Part shown: positions 24,061 through 36,530 of the stretch, piece by piece
Numbering within the stretch: position 1 is the first letter of the stretch
How the letters are laid out: each line of letters opens with the position of its first letter
Source of the DNA: Plazaster borealis
Taxonomy: Eukaryota > Echinodermata > Asteroidea > Forcipulatida > Labidiasteridae
NCBI GenBank assembly: GCA_021014325.1
Contig: CM037472.1
Coordinates: forward strand, 33,628,234-33,692,233
Length of the DNA stretch: 64,000 nucleotides
Direction: 5' to 3'
Translations under genes and position numbers: made by a program
The notes under the pieces: generated by a model
The model's database searches: none
The model's input: the letters and a program-made list of their open reading frames with translations, nothing else
Told to the model about the DNA's origin: nothing

Positions 24061-26330
24061 GCGATCTCTCATAAAAAACAAAACAAACAACAAACAAAAA
24101 AACAAAAACCAGTTTATACTGACATTACTGATGGTATTGTTGTGCCATCACTTCCATTGTGCATCAGTCAAATTTCGACAGCAATTAAGAACTGAAACTG
24201 AAAACCACATGCAGCACACTTCATCTGCATTTTAATTTTAATTTTTTCATCGAGCCGTCCAAGACAAAATCCAGGTTGGTATTGTGTTTTTTTTGATGAA
24301 TTAACAGTGGTTAGAGGGAATCTATTGAATGATACACGCTCAGGCCCTGATTGTATCACGCGTTCTGACAAGAGTCGATGCTCTCAGAAATAAAGACCTG
24401 ATAACGTTACCAGTGTCAGAATTCAGATTTACTTACTAAAAAAATTGGAAAATGACTTAATAAGTTATTGGCCGACTAGTGAGAACACATCGTAGTGAAG
24501 CATTGATATGAAAGATAGCACCTGTCATCCTGGCTATTTACTCTGCAGAGGAATATCAGCGAGACAGCTCATGAACACATGCTGAAATAGTGGCCAGAAG
24601 ACAGCTGACATTTATTCGGGAGCTCTTTGTAAGATGATGCGGTGGAGCTGGCTTAAGCGCGTTTTTTTCTTTTTTCTTTTATTCCTAAAACTGGAATTGC
24701 CATACTTCGGATCATCTGGCTTTGGAATAATAATGTTCTATGGCCGTTTTGCAATTATGGCAGTAAATTGTTGTTGACCGTTATTGTAGTGTACCAATCA
24801 GCAATTCTGCACATATGTAAAAGGTACATCATGTCAGGCATTTTAAAAATGTCAGTGGCTGGGATATTGTGATTTGAGGTACAGCTATAGCTTTGCACTA
24901 GCCCCTGGAAACAAATCAGGGCAAGAAATACTGTCTTATTTACTGGAGTAGTATCCTACTTAGATGGTGTGTTGTTCTGATACTCCTTCCAAATAAATAT
25001 ATTCCATTTAGAGGGAATGTTTCTTAAATTAGCCTTCCAGAAAGACTCTGCTATTATATGGGTAAAAATATCAGGCCATTAACTATTTTTGCATTTATAC
25101 CGTAGGTCCTTTCAGTCGATATGCAGTTTGCAACAGCTAATTCTATTTTCTCATATTGTCATGAATCTTATAGATGACGTGAGTAAGTAGAGCATTTCTG
25201 CATCTACACCATCCCTTTTAAACAATTGAGGCATATTTAGTTCTTAATATTTTGTTATTTATCTTAACCTGACCTATACATGTATGCAATATTTCAAGAG
25301 CACTTTAACTGTTTTTGTATGATTTATCTTGAGTAGTTCTTTATTCTATATAATGTTTTTTGTTTTACTTAAAGAATGGACTATTTATTGGAATGTTGTG
25401 GCCCAACATAACAGTGCAATTTGCTCTTTTTTTTGTGGGAAGAACCCTCAGATGTATAGAGTCTAGGCGAGTAGTAGGCCTTGTTACCAAACCAATCAGA
25501 GTCTATTTCCATCATCCCCAGATGTGGGCAAAATACTGATGAGTATAGTAAACGGCTTTTATTTATAGATGCTCTACTGCTTCTGTATAAATATAATATA
25601 ATCAAGTTAGATATGCCGTTACGTGCATCCCCATAGGAACGCGAACTCACTTAGACCCAAGGATGGACGGGGCAAGGGGTTGCAAGTCTGCACATAAATG
25701 TACAGTTGTAGGTCAGTTCACTCCGCTTGCTGTAACTTTGAAACATTTATTTTTGTCTCAAGGGATTAAGGAATTTAAATGTCAAATTTTAAGAGAGGAA
25801 ATATTCTTGAATGTTTAATTGTTTTCTACCTACTTGTACGTACACCTGATGCAAGAAGTATGTACGTGCAGATCACACGTGTTGATGAATATTTGTTGGT
25901 GAGATAACAAATTAGTTGTAAACCAAATGCTTTTGCTTAAAATTACATGTACTTGTTTTTAAGTTACTTTTAAAAAAAAGTACTTTTCTTTTAAGCTTTT
26001 GCTTAAAATTTCTCCTTTTTCAGAGACAGAAGAAACTGAATAATGAAGTGTTGCATTTTTGTTTCTAAATGTAACGCTATGTCAACCAATAAGTCTTTTG
26101 TTACTTAGATCTTCGGTAGAATGACTCATGTTGTCGTGAATGAATACTCAATCTTGCTTTATCCCGACAAAAGACATGTTGCGTTGTCACATTAATGTAC
26201 ATGTAGGGTGGATGGTAATGCATTTGCAGAGCTGCATATGAGATTGCCAACACACCCTAATGACCCCCTGCACGCACGTCACACACACACCGACTTTGCC
26301 ACGTCTCACCTGAGTTTGGGAGTCAACAGG
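24061..26330. other. Intronic sequence without a recognised element
   Basis: AT-rich with an AACA-rich run at 24074-24107. No supported gene or repeat. A gag-gaa-tat string at about 24550 was checked as a possible CBD2 exon and rejected. Confidence 0.4.
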
Positions 26331-26452
26331 TAGGCGTGTAAACACTGCATCATCTTAAATTCGCACTACACCGAGATATACACACAGGGACATTGACTTC
26401 TAAAATGACGCGCAACCAAGATTATTGTGATGATGAATTGGATCAATATTAA
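26331..26452 (+). repeat. Dispersed repeat R, copy 1
   Basis: It matches 46396-46526: ggcgtgtaaa, gggacattgacttctaaaat, gcgcaaccaagattattgtg, atgatgaattgg, in the same order. Non-coding. Confidence 0.6.
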
Positions 26453-27284
26453 GTTAAAGGAAAACCAAATATAATTTGATATTTGTGTTCACGCTGACCT
26501 CTCCTTCTTTTTGCAATAGTGTAGAGTTATTACTTTAATGTAACCCTTCCCCAGAAATAACATTAAATTTAATAAAAATTAATAAAAATGTTACAAGATT
26601 GCCAATCTAGAGGTATTCTACTGCTAGTAATCCAAAGCTTGGCCCAAACCATGCAGCATAGGTTTAGTGGTCTTTTAGTACAAATTATTCAAAACTGGGT
26701 ATTAAATCGCAACCAACAAAGTCATTGCAACAGACATCTTTCAAATTCATCATGAGAAATAGGGTATTGGCTTTGGATAAAGCCTGATATAATTTTCTTT
26801 TAAACCAGAAGATTATGAATAACCTACTCAGAGAAACAATAGGAATTTGAGAAGAAAATAGTACAGTATGAGCACGTGTGGACTTACAAGATAAAAATGT
26901 AATAGGCCTAAAAAAAAAAAAAAATCATTTTGCTATGGATGATAGACCCTTCCCATAAAATATGTAAATTTCACATCGTGCTTGCTCTGGTTGGCAAAAA
27001 AAGGGAACATTGCGCCTTTTTGTATGGGTCTGATGGTGGCGTGACACATAACGCATTCGTGCATCTGCCTAGTGCATAACTCTATGGTGTTTGCCAACCA
27101 ATAGTGTCTGTATGCATGCGTGAATGTGAGTAGCATATTTCATGGGAAGGGCCAATTCTTGGAATAGATACATGGATACATGTATACATGTAAATTTAGC
27201 CCACATGAAGATCGTAGCCTAAGTTGTACTTCTAAGTGGTAGCGGTTGTGGGAAACAAACTTATTGGGCTATAACAGATTGTGC
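26453..27284. other. Intronic sequence without a recognised element
   Basis: There is a 14-base A run at 26910-26923 and an imperfect inverted similarity between 26940-26960 (gacccttcccataaaata) and 27135-27155 (tatttcatgggaagggcc), suggesting an old foldback element of about 210 bp. Confidence 0.4.
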
Positions 27285-27380
27285 ATTTGATAATAATAAT
27301 AATAATATTAACTAGTTTTTATATAGCGCTTTATCTACGGGCGTCTCAAAGCACTTATCAACATTTATTTCCAGACAGTT
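27285..27380 (-). mobile_element. SINE 3' tail fragment with (AAT)n
   Basis: aataataataataatatt followed by tatatagcgctttatctacg resembles the ATT-repeat tails of the SINEs at 41957-42253 and 52119-52427. Orientation is inferred from the position of the AAT tail. Confidence 0.5.
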
Positions 27381-27429
27381 TTTTAAAAAGTTTTTGAATA
27401 ATGAGATTTATATGTGTACACAACACACA

Positions 27430-27712
27430 GGTGATTTTAGTCTCGGTCCATTAAACTCATGACCTGACAAGTCCAGCGATCTTGTGTTTTTCAATTGAAT
27501 AACAGTCACTGAGTAATATCTTTTACAGAAAAAAAAAGTTGTTCAAATGTTGACTTTGATTCTGGTATTTATACATATTGTTAAACTGTGTAGAAAGCTC
27601 TTTCTCATGAAGATTCTGGTCTTGTGAAATAAATTCTGGTCCGGGAAACGTTTTGAGCTACAAGCCCTGCGGTCTTGTGGAATTTTACTCCAAATTCGAG
27701 CCCTGAAAATGC
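27430..27712 (+). repeat. Dispersed repeat K, copy 2
   Basis: Shared with 19979-20342 and 42357-42728: gacaagtccagcgatcttgt, gttcaaatgttgactttgat, gattctggtcttgtgaaata, tgagctacaagccctgcggt, caaattcgagccctg. Confidence 0.7.
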
Positions 27713-27970
27713 TGTCAAATTTACATAAATTTGCAGAGAGTCTGTGGTTAGAAAGATAGATTCAAATTTTGAATGTTCCGTGACCACATGGATTTATGAA
27801 TCATAAGACTGGGGTTGAGTCACAGTACTTGCTTGCTCGTTTTGTTCCCTGATGCATTATTCAGTTGTACATCAAGGAGCTTTGGTATTTTCCTATATTC
27901 ATATGCATCATAAGTTTCACTTCATGCATGTGAGTCACTCACACTCCGCATTATTTAATCTGACTTCTGG

Positions 27971-28153
27971 ATTAATAAGGGAATAACAGTGTGAGGACCC
28001 GGTCTTCATTGTGTGGTAATGATCCAGTTGGTGGCGGGCTGCTATTACCGGTAATGAAGAAGGCAAGGTCCATTAAAAGCAGCAAGCCACCAACCAGGGT
28101 CATTACCACGCAGGGAAGACTGGGTCCGCACACTGTTATCCCCATTAATAAAT
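27971..28153. mobile_element. Foldback element with long imperfect arms
   Basis: The left arm attaataagggaataacagt followed by gtgaggacccggtcttc pairs with the right arm gaagactgggtccgcacact followed by gttatccccattaata. The pairing continues inward through ggtaatga and ggtggc. About 180 bp in total. Confidence 0.75.
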
Positions 28154-29752
28154 ATCTTTAACGCATTGACGTGTGCAAGCGGCACCATCATCCCTGCCAA
28201 AATAAGAATAAATAAAAACGTGCACAACGAAAACAATTCATTTGATAGTTCCCTGCACAACACAGTGCATATTGAACTTTTACACAACACTTCTCGTTAA
28301 TCAGAGGCCATTTATTCACTAAGTTCACAGAGCCATTCTTTATATCACATGTTAATACCCCCCCCCCCCATGACCAGTCTTACAGACAACCAACCAGAGT
28401 GCAAAAACTCGCCAAGGTATTTATTAATAAAATTTAAAGATAAATAGGGTTGGAATGTTAATGCATTTACTGCTTTTCCTTCTCTTCTTCCCTGTGCTTA
28501 CTCTGTTTTATTTTAACCAACTAAGGTATATCTCTTATTTTTGTTTTTCTCTTGATGTGGAGTTAAACTACTCCGTTTATTCAACAACAACATCAGCAAC
28601 AACATACATCAAATAAAACAAGCTCCAATAAATACTGCTATCATATAACAGATACAATGAGCTACGGGAGGTAATATAAAACAATTAAATTAAATTGATA
28701 ACATACAAAAAAACAAAAAACATTAATATTTATATATACATTTTAGCGTGACATAATCACGGTGTTCGAGAAAAACAATGGGTTGAAATTACTTCAGACA
28801 AATAGTAATAGTTACATCAGTAACTCTGCTTCTATTGTGCTTATTTACTCTTTAAATCAATAGATACATTGGTTACTATGAATATTCTTCTTAAAACAAA
28901 AATTTTGGATATGTACAAATTTATATCATCGGCTTGACGAACATCAAAATTTGAAAATCGTATTTACATATATAGTGGTGTTATTCGTGGGTTTATCATG
29001 TGATATCTTTACTTACTGGTAAAAAAAAGCGTTGCGATATGTTGTTATTTAACACAGGAAATGTTTATGCATAGTACTTTTTGTTTACAATTCCTAAAAC
29101 TTTAATGATTCTTTTAACTAGCACATTTTTTCCTGCAAGCAAACTCATTACAGTTAATGGCTTAAACAGAACATCCAGTGAAGTGTACATGCTTCAATTT
29201 CTACACGTTGATGTTTTGTTATTAAACTTGGTAATTTCATTCATTGGTTCCCATGATTTAAGATAGTTCTAGTCATGCATGTCATTTATTTCTGTTTAGA
29301 TCCATCTGTTTAGTCTTCAGTTAAAAAAGACATGAATAAGAGATAAAGAAGAGAGAATAGAAACGTAGAACAACAAAGAGTATCCATTTAGTTTTCCCCA
29401 GTAATGTAACTAATATGAACCAGTCTGTTTGGCAAATTAGCCAGTTTCCTAAAAATGCTATAGCTTTTGCAATACTTCCAAAAATAACCCTTTTTAAACT
29501 TGTTTAAATTGAGTTAGCTGTTAATACTGGTACCCATTCTCCAGAAGGAAACAAAACAAAATATCTGAAAATGCTGTCATTTTCAAGAAAATTGATTTAG
29601 TTCATTAGTATGATTCACATATTTGTACAATTACAACCAATTTATTGGCAGTTTTCTAAAAGAAAAAGGCGAGCAAAATTTTTCAGTCCAATTTTTGCTG
29701 CTTATTTTCATAGTACCTTTTCAGAAAAATGTTCTTTCTAAAAGCTTAGAGA
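28154..29752. other. Intronic sequence without a recognised element
   Basis: AT-rich with a C run near 28361-28370. No supported element. Confidence 0.4.
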
Positions 29753-30000
29753 GGTTTGCGGTAACACCATGTGAATATCTCTTTTGAGTAGAGTTGGTTC
29801 TGAACAGAACCGGTGGTTAACGACTCAACGTTTCGATCAGTATGCTCTGATTGTCTTCAGGAGAATGAAGACGATCAGAGCATTCTCCTGAAGACGATCA
29901 GAGCATACTGATCAAAACGTTGAGTCGTTAACCAACAGTTCTGTTCAGAACCAACTCTACTCAAAAGAGATATTCACATGGTGTTACCGCAAACCTCTCT
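29753..30000. repeat. Large palindrome of repeat H (about 120-bp arms)
   Basis: The H unit (gtttgcggtaacaccatgtg through agtatgctctgattgtcttc) is followed almost immediately by its reverse complement, ending catggtgttaccgcaaac. The centre, around gaatgaagacgatcagag, contains a partly triplicated gaagacgatcagagca motif. Arms differ at only a few positions. Confidence 0.9.
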
Positions 30001-30426
30001 TAGTTATACCTCCACCATGCAAAGTTTCAAATCCTATCTAAAAAGCTTATCGGTTTTAATAAATCAGTAAGACTAAAAATGGGGGATTTGTGCTCATGCT
30101 AGCTTGCTATATATTTCAAAGGAAGCTACGTGGCAACAAGATGCTCATATGTACATCATACAGTCCACAGAATAATGTCATTCAAGACACTTGCATGCTG
30201 CTTTAGTCCTGGTTTATTGACTAATTTACACGCAAATTGAGATTGATCCATTTGACTGCCAACTGTCTTTGCCTGGCAAGATTTGCGTTGATTATCGCAC
30301 CATTGCAGTCGAGTTTAGATCTGGAATGGAATATGTCGCTGGTCATATTAAATTAAGTATTCATGAGAGTTTATCTAGTACTGTATCAATCCCTGTTATA
30401 CCTGCCATTTACACAATTAAGATTGT

Positions 30427-30575
30427 GTTTCTGTAAATGAGTGCTTCTTGTAGGTGATTATATCTCATGAATGACACAATAAGATGTTTGGGTAATTACC
30501 CATAATAGTGGATGAATATTTGGTAATTTTGATTTCTGTAAATGAGTGCTTATAGTGGATGAATATTTGCTAATT
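30427..30575. repeat. Local duplication
   Basis: tttctgtaaatgagtgctt occurs at about 30428 and 30533, and agtggatgaatattt at about 30509 and 30554, with similar surroundings. This looks like a short segmental duplication. Confidence 0.6.
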
Positions 30576-30926
30576 TTAAAATCATTAAGTGTAAGTATCT
30601 ACACAGATTAAATTTGTTGTGATCAATTACAATTCTCTGTCCGTTTGTTGCGATGTTGAGGTGTTTTGTTTGACTGGTCGGTTTTGTGAGCAACATAGCC
30701 TTGTGTTATATTGCCACAGTACATATTTGTTTGTCAATATCATTTGATTTTGGAAGATATTAATTGAAACAGTCTTGAGTCTTTTATCAGAATGGTGTAC
30801 AAAAAATCTGTGAAAATTTCATTGAAAAGGTTGCTTATGTTTTGAGAATGTCAAGTAAAGGCTGTTGATGTATTGTGTTGTTTTCAGACATGCTTCAATG
30901 TATAATATAATAATCGGACAGTTTAA

Positions 30927-31334
30927 AGGTAGACTACATCATTTGCAGACATGACAAAAATGTACTTCCAAGCAGTGGCATAACTCCTAAAATTTTACCC
31001 TAGTTACGGCGCTGCTTCCAAGTCACTCCAAAATAACTAACTTGACTGAAAGTACATATTATTCCCAAGCATCTAGTGAAATTGTTTCCCCAGGTGTTAT
31101 TAATGCAATTTTGTACCATTTTCAAGCCATGGTCGGCCAACCATCTTGAACGTGTGAGTTCTAATACAACAAGTTCTATCTGACGACTTAATATCGGCAC
31201 CATTTGCTCTCGTTTTTCTCAGCAGTCACGTTCAAATGTAAATAGGTTGATGGAACGATATTTCATATTAAGTTTTACCCCACAAATCCAAATTTTCTTG
31301 AAAAATACAACAATTACAAATGATGTCATTTCCC
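30927..31334. mobile_element. TTAA family F element
   Basis: It is flanked by TTAA at 30923-30926 and 31335-31338. Ends are AGGTAGACTACATCATTTG and CAAATGATGTCATTTCCCT, whose inner ACATCATTTG / CAAATGATGT blocks are perfect inverted repeats. The interior is unlike families A to E. Single copy in this window. Confidence 0.7.
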
Positions 31335-31937
31335 TTAAACGAAGACCAATTTAAATACAATTTCCTAAAAAAGGAAACAAAATAAAGGATTTTTAGCAGC
31401 TGGTCAGTATATATAACATGAGGATTGGTACCAGTGCATTTTTTAAAACAAGCAAGCTTTCAGATTATAATTCAACCACGTATTTTTTTAACTTGACCGA
31501 TCATAAGTGATTTGAACATCATGCGGGTACAGCGGCTGAGAACTTGAGGGTACAAACTATACATTGATACATGGGTACGTGACTGTGAACAGCACCTTTA
31601 CTAAGTGCCGATAATAATTATTTATTGACATGTTGTTCTGTATTATTGTGCACGTAACACTTAAGTGGAAAATGCATTTGAGAGAATATAATGGTAGGCA
31701 ATGTGTGATTACTAAATTGCTAAAATATTTTGATCACACTAAGGAAAAAAACCTTAATCGTACAAACGAAAGAAAAGCCAATAGGCACATACCCCGCTCT
31801 ACTTATACATGTACATGTGTGATGTTGGAACAAGAAGATGGATTCAATGTATTACAGAGTCTTTCTTTAAATCCCCTCAAACAATTGTGAAAACAGCTCT
31901 ATATGTTCACATTTTCCATCTCTTCATATTTATAAAT

Positions 31938-32135
31938 GGGTCGATTTCACAAAACTCTTCCTAACTTAGGACTATTCCTAGGCAATGCTAAGAGATAGGA
32001 CTAGTCCTAGGCAATGCTAAGAGATAGGACTAGTCCTAGGCAATGCTAAGAGATAGGACTAGTCTTAAGTTATGACCAGTTACTGGTCCTAACTTCAGAT
32101 AAGACTAGTCTTATCTCTTTGTGAAAACGGCCCCA
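31938..32135. mobile_element. Palindromic G element with internal 29-bp triplication
   Basis: The ends gtcgatttcacaaaactctt and agtcttatctctttgtgaaa are inverted repeats. Other copies lie at 52458-52597 and 57495-57651. Here the unit ggactagtcctaggcaatgc plus taagagata occurs three times in tandem (31970-32056), where 52458-52597 has one. Confidence 0.85.
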
Positions 32136-32394
32136 AGGACTAGGATGTGATTTTCACAATTTTTAAATCAATACAAACTGTATATCTTTTGAACATGTGA
32201 TCTTTTGAAATGAATGTGCATTTTGTGGTGGATAATGTACCTGTAATATTAGAAGTTGTCCACAATAGAAAAGTGTAAGTTTTGGTTAATGCCAAGATCA
32301 CTCTGGATCAAAATTTGAGCGAGGTGGAGTTATGTAATCCATCCTGTCATGCTGAGAAGCTTTCAGATAAAAATTCCTGTTTCCACCAAGACCT

Positions 32395-32572
32395 GGGCCC
32401 AATTTCATAGAGCTGCTTAAGAGCACAACAAAATTATGCTTACCAGAACTAAATTACCGGTCAAACTATTACATGTATGTCACATGTACAATTTGTGACT
32501 GGTATCCTGCTCATTTCTGCTCAACCAAAAAGTGTTAAGCAATATTTTCTGCTTAAGCAGGAAATTGGGCCC
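32395..32572. mobile_element. SL stem-loop element
   Basis: gggcccaatttcatagagct at the left pairs with gcaggaaattgggccc at the right. The interior has tgactggtatcctgctcatt and ttctgcttaagcag, shared with other SL copies. Confidence 0.8.
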
Positions 32573-32575
32573 TGA

Positions 32576-32710
32576 TGGGCTCAATTACAAAGAGTTGCTT
32601 AAAGCAAAGCACTGCACACAAGTTAAGCTTGCCATAATAGGGTTACCAGCCAAAATACGTTGTCAATCTGTGACTGGACCCTGCCTTGTTTTTGCTTAGC
32701 AGGAAATTAC
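32576..32710. mobile_element. SL stem-loop element, diverged adjacent copy
   Basis: gggctcaattacaaagagtt, agggttaccagccaaaata and gcttagcaggaaatta follow the SL layout immediately after the previous copy. Confidence 0.6.
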
Positions 32711-34164
32711 CACGACCTTGTGAACCAAATGTGCAATTGACCTGAAAGGTGAAAACCGTTTAAATATTTAATGAACCTTTGCATGGAATTGGTGATTATT
32801 CATTCCATATTCCTACTGCAGAGTAGGTCAATGACATTCAAAGTTCAAATCCCTTAAAAATAATTATATTCAATCATCACAAACTTCCTGACCAATCAGA
32901 TTTGGGGATTGATTGTGAACGTTGAGGTGCTTCACGCCTAAATTATTCATGTAGAATATATACAGTTTTCTATGATAATTATTGGGGTTTTTAATACCAA
33001 TAATCATCTGAGATTTTTCATAAAGCAAAAACCATTGACTTGGATAACTCAGGTATGTGATTTATCAGGATTTTTCCTGATTTGAGGATTTTTTCATTGA
33101 TCTCCCTTCACTTTCAGATTTATTTTGTAAAGAGGCGAATTTCCCATCGCTGAGATGAAAGACATGCTTCTTGTTATGACCAAACCTTCAGATATCTTTT
33201 TGAAATAATGTAGAGTAGTAGTAGTGCGAGAGGTCAGCTCAGCCCGACGCCATCTCGGGAGCCTCTGATGGTCGCTTTCCACACATCCCGGTCCAGCATG
33301 AGTGTCCTCAATTCAGCAGTTTCTTGAAATGTAGAGAGAACCTCTAAAATGCAGGCATGATATCTTCCTACTTTAATCTAATTTCTGAATTGTTTCGCCC
33401 TCAGAAAAATCAGCAAAACTGTTACTAAGTAGCATGAACAAAAGTCTATAAAAGCCTATGCATGTACTGTATAGGTCAGCCCTTGTACTCAAAAGAATGT
33501 TCCTATTTTTTTTTCTAAGGGCCAAGTATCTTGCCTGAAAATGTAATGTCCTGTAAATTCAGTGGGCTTCATCTTCACACCAATAGAGAACTGTTATCCA
33601 ATGCTCAGGATTTTTCATCAACACTCTCACCCCTGATAACTCCCATGGATTGAGAAGAAATTGCCAAGCCTGAAATTGTATTTAAATTGCAGTCCATATT
33701 TTCGAATGTATTTTCCAACACGCCGGTCTCACTTAACTGTAAAATCCATTGATCCTTGTGAAATTTATGAATTTAGATAAGTCCATTTGTTAGATTTCCA
33801 TCGTGTTCAATGTGAAAAGATTGCACTGACCTAAGCAGTTACCTTTAGGCTGCTTGAGAGTAGGGAAGTAATGGTTTTGTGACGAGCAGGATGAAAAGTA
33901 CACAATATGAATACTAAAACCTCTTGAGAGCTTTCTAAATGGATATCTCCTGACAAATATTTATTGCAAAAAGTTCAAAAAAATCAACCTTTTTGTTGTT
34001 GTAGTATCCACATTTCCATTTTACACTCAACACTCTGAAAATTCTTTAAAAAAACCTTCGGAGCAACGTGGACAAATGGGCAGGGAATGATTATTTTTTG
34101 GAAATGACGCTTTGAAGTACTCCCAAGTGCCTATATTTATCAAATATAGGATTCCTTATTCAAT
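32711..34164. other. Intronic sequence without a recognised element
   Basis: AT-rich. The block 33235-33300 (ctcagcccgacgccatctcg onward) is GC-richer than its surroundings and may be a retroelement fragment, but I cannot assign it. Confidence 0.35.
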
Positions 34165-34265
34165 TTTAGAGCATCATGCATCTCGGCAGTAAATTCATAA
34201 GTATGACACATGACGCGTGTTCCACCAATCAAATGACAGGGATCTCTGTGTGCCGTATTATAGCA
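34165..34265 (-). repeat. Dispersed repeat J, 5' portion
   Basis: tgttccaccaatcaaatgac followed by gggatctctgtgtgccgtat matches 63165-63210, the 5' part of the minus-strand J copy. Confidence 0.6.
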
Positions 34266-34636
34266 AAGATAATGGTGACTTGGTTAAAGGCCAGTTAAAA
34301 CTTGCATAATAGATGCATATAGTAGATATATACATGGTGTTACCGCAAACCAAATATACATTGATACCTCACCATGCAATGCCTCAAATCCTATAAGTGT
34401 TGTCTAAAATTCATCAGGTACACCTGTCTGGGTGTTTTTTTCCGGTTCCCGTTTTGGGTAGGACAGTCTGCACCTGGCTTTCAATGTAATGGATTTTGAC
34501 TGTCGTACCACTCTTTTTTAAATTCAGACATATCTTTTTTTTACTGGTTAAGCTCTGTTGAAGCGGATATTTCTGTTGATTACTATGAGGAAAGCCATCT
34601 CGCCTTAGTTGTTTCTCGGTGTGTGTGATTGATTCT

Positions 34637-34825
34637 TAAGCCCGGTTCATACTTCCTGCGAATGCGAATGCGAATGCGAGGCGAATTTGACGTCACAACT
34701 CTGTTTTCGCTGCGAATATTCGCAAAAGTTGAGCATGGCTCAACTCGTGCGACTTATTCGTTGCGAATTTGTGATGTCAATATTCGCTTCGAATTCGCAT
34801 TCGCAGGAAGTATGAACCGGGCTTT
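34637..34825. mobile_element. Foldback MITE with about 35-bp arms
   Basis: The left end aagcccggttcatacttcct followed by gcgaatgcgaat pairs with the right end attcgcattcgc followed by aggaagtatgaaccgggctt. The interior has further inverted cgaatattcgcaaa and tcaatattcgcttcg blocks. A frame read across it is not a gene. Confidence 0.85.
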
Positions 34826-35257
34826 AGCCTGTAAAAAAGGGAAGGAATTCTCCTAATCTCACTCTATGGCTATTGAGATTTACATGTAAATGGAGTCCCT
34901 GCACCCTGCACTAGTAACCCTTGTATTACTACGGTATGGTGTGGCATGTTTTAAAAATGTAGATCCGTTCTTCACCTACGGGATGACGCATTCTACTGAA
35001 TGTAAGACTTCAGCTTTCATCATGCAAAGGATTCTTTTTTTTTCAAAGTTGGGCAAAACCATTGATTTAGGGTTTGGGTACAATGGAGCGTAGCAATTTA
35101 TCAACGCCCGTGTGTGCACCTTCTTTAATGTCATTGCCAGAACGAAGGGATTGAATTTGATCGTGACTCTCACAAGAGGTTCGGTGTGTCGGCCTAAAGC
35201 TGTCTGAGTGGATTGCTGTTAAATGTCCATGCGTGGGAATCAGCTACTTACATTGCA
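34826..35257. other. Intronic sequence without a recognised element
   Basis: No supported element. Small frames at 34890-35093 (+) and 34976-35173 (-) overlap and are unrecognised. Confidence 0.4.
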
Positions 35258-35829
35258 GATTCATTCTATTTTCAGAGGAGGATGGAATAATTATTTCAAA
35301 ATTCATTGTCTCTCTGTATGACTGTTCTATGTTCTGACAACCCTACATGTATGTTCTGAATACCCCTCGTGACCTACACGCTAGGGTAGGGTTAGGAAAA
35401 AGCATTCGGGGTGTCGGAACTTGGAGGTGTCGGAACATAGATTCATTCTATTTTCAAAGGGAAATGGAATAATTATTTCAAAATTCATTGTCTCACTGTA
35501 TGACTGTTCTATGTTCTGACAACCCTATGTTCTGATGACCCCTCGAGACATACACGCTAGGGTTAGGGTTACGGTTAGTAAAATGCATTGGGGGTGTAGG
35601 AATATATAGAGGTGTCGGAACAAAGATTCATTCTATTTTCAAAGGGAAATGGAAGAATTATTTCAAAATTCATTGTCTCACTGTATGACTGTTCTATATT
35701 CTGACAACCCTATGTTCTGATGACCCCTCGGGACCTACACGCTAGGGTTAGGGTTACGGTTACGGTTAGGAAAATGCATTGGGGGTGTAGGAATATAGAG
35801 GTGTCGGAAAATAGAGGTGTCGGAACGTA
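35258..35829. repeat. Triple tandem repeat, about 182-205 bp units
   Basis: Units start at 35258, 35440 and 35625, each with gattcattctattttca. Each contains ttcattgtctc, tgactgttctat, gaccta(or gacata)cacgctagggt and gaggtgtcggaaca. The second and third are closest to each other. The unit carries a degenerate TAGGGT run, and its number varies (acggttacggtta in unit 3). Confidence 0.9.
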
Positions 35830-36389
35830 GGTGTGTAAACTGTCTCACTTCCCGCAGCCCTTCTGACCTTATCCATCTCCCTGCGTTTCAGCTCCTTCAA
35901 ATTAAAATAATCTTTTATGGATACGGGGTAGAGAGATCTTTATCACAGTGTGGTTGTTTTACATATCTCCCATCCCAAATGAAATACAATAACAGACTGG
36001 GAAAATGGTCTGGTTCCTTAACAAAATATTGTTGCATACAGGAAGTGTTACTAAATAACGGCTGCAGCATGAGTCAGGTCTTTAGACCTTTATCACAGTG
36101 TGTCCATCTTGGTTTTATTTTCGTATTCATAAATCAATTTAATAAAATCAAGGCTCAGGACGGACAAAGTTGTCTGACCCTATTTTGATATAGAAATAAA
36201 CAGCGTTTATTCTTGCTCATTGAAAGCAGGAAATGTAGTTCAACAGAGATGATGGCAGCATGTTAGAGGTGCATATTTTTACTTGTAGGCACTTCTATAA
36301 ATTCAACCACAACTGGCGCACACACACACCACACCCCTCTGTCATCTCAGACTAAGTATATTGAGCAGAGCACATCATTTTGTGTAGTA
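35830..36389. other. Intronic sequence without a recognised element
   Basis: A 35817-36188 frame is unrecognised, and ctttatcacagtgtg occurs twice (about 35939 and 36090). No gene call. Confidence 0.35.
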
Positions 36390-36530
36390 CTTTCCCGAGT
36401 CCTGTGAACAAATATCCACAGGTATATTACTTAGGTGGGATTTGAACCCACAACCTTTGCTAATCTATACAGCAGATGTCTTACAACTAGACCATCGAAA
36501 TTGCCGGAAGCTAGAGGCAGTTCGAATCCT
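36390..36530 (-). mobile_element. tRNA-headed SINE (partial)
   Basis: It is the same family as 23540-23900. On the minus strand it has box A-like tggtctagttgtaagacatc and box B-like gtgggttcaaatcccacc. It ends near tttcccgagtcctgtgaac. Confidence 0.65.

Noticed and set aside
24545..24585. gag-gaa-tat string as a possible alternative CBD2 exon
   Set aside because: Only three residues fit, a stop follows shortly, and the upstream residues do not match CBD2.
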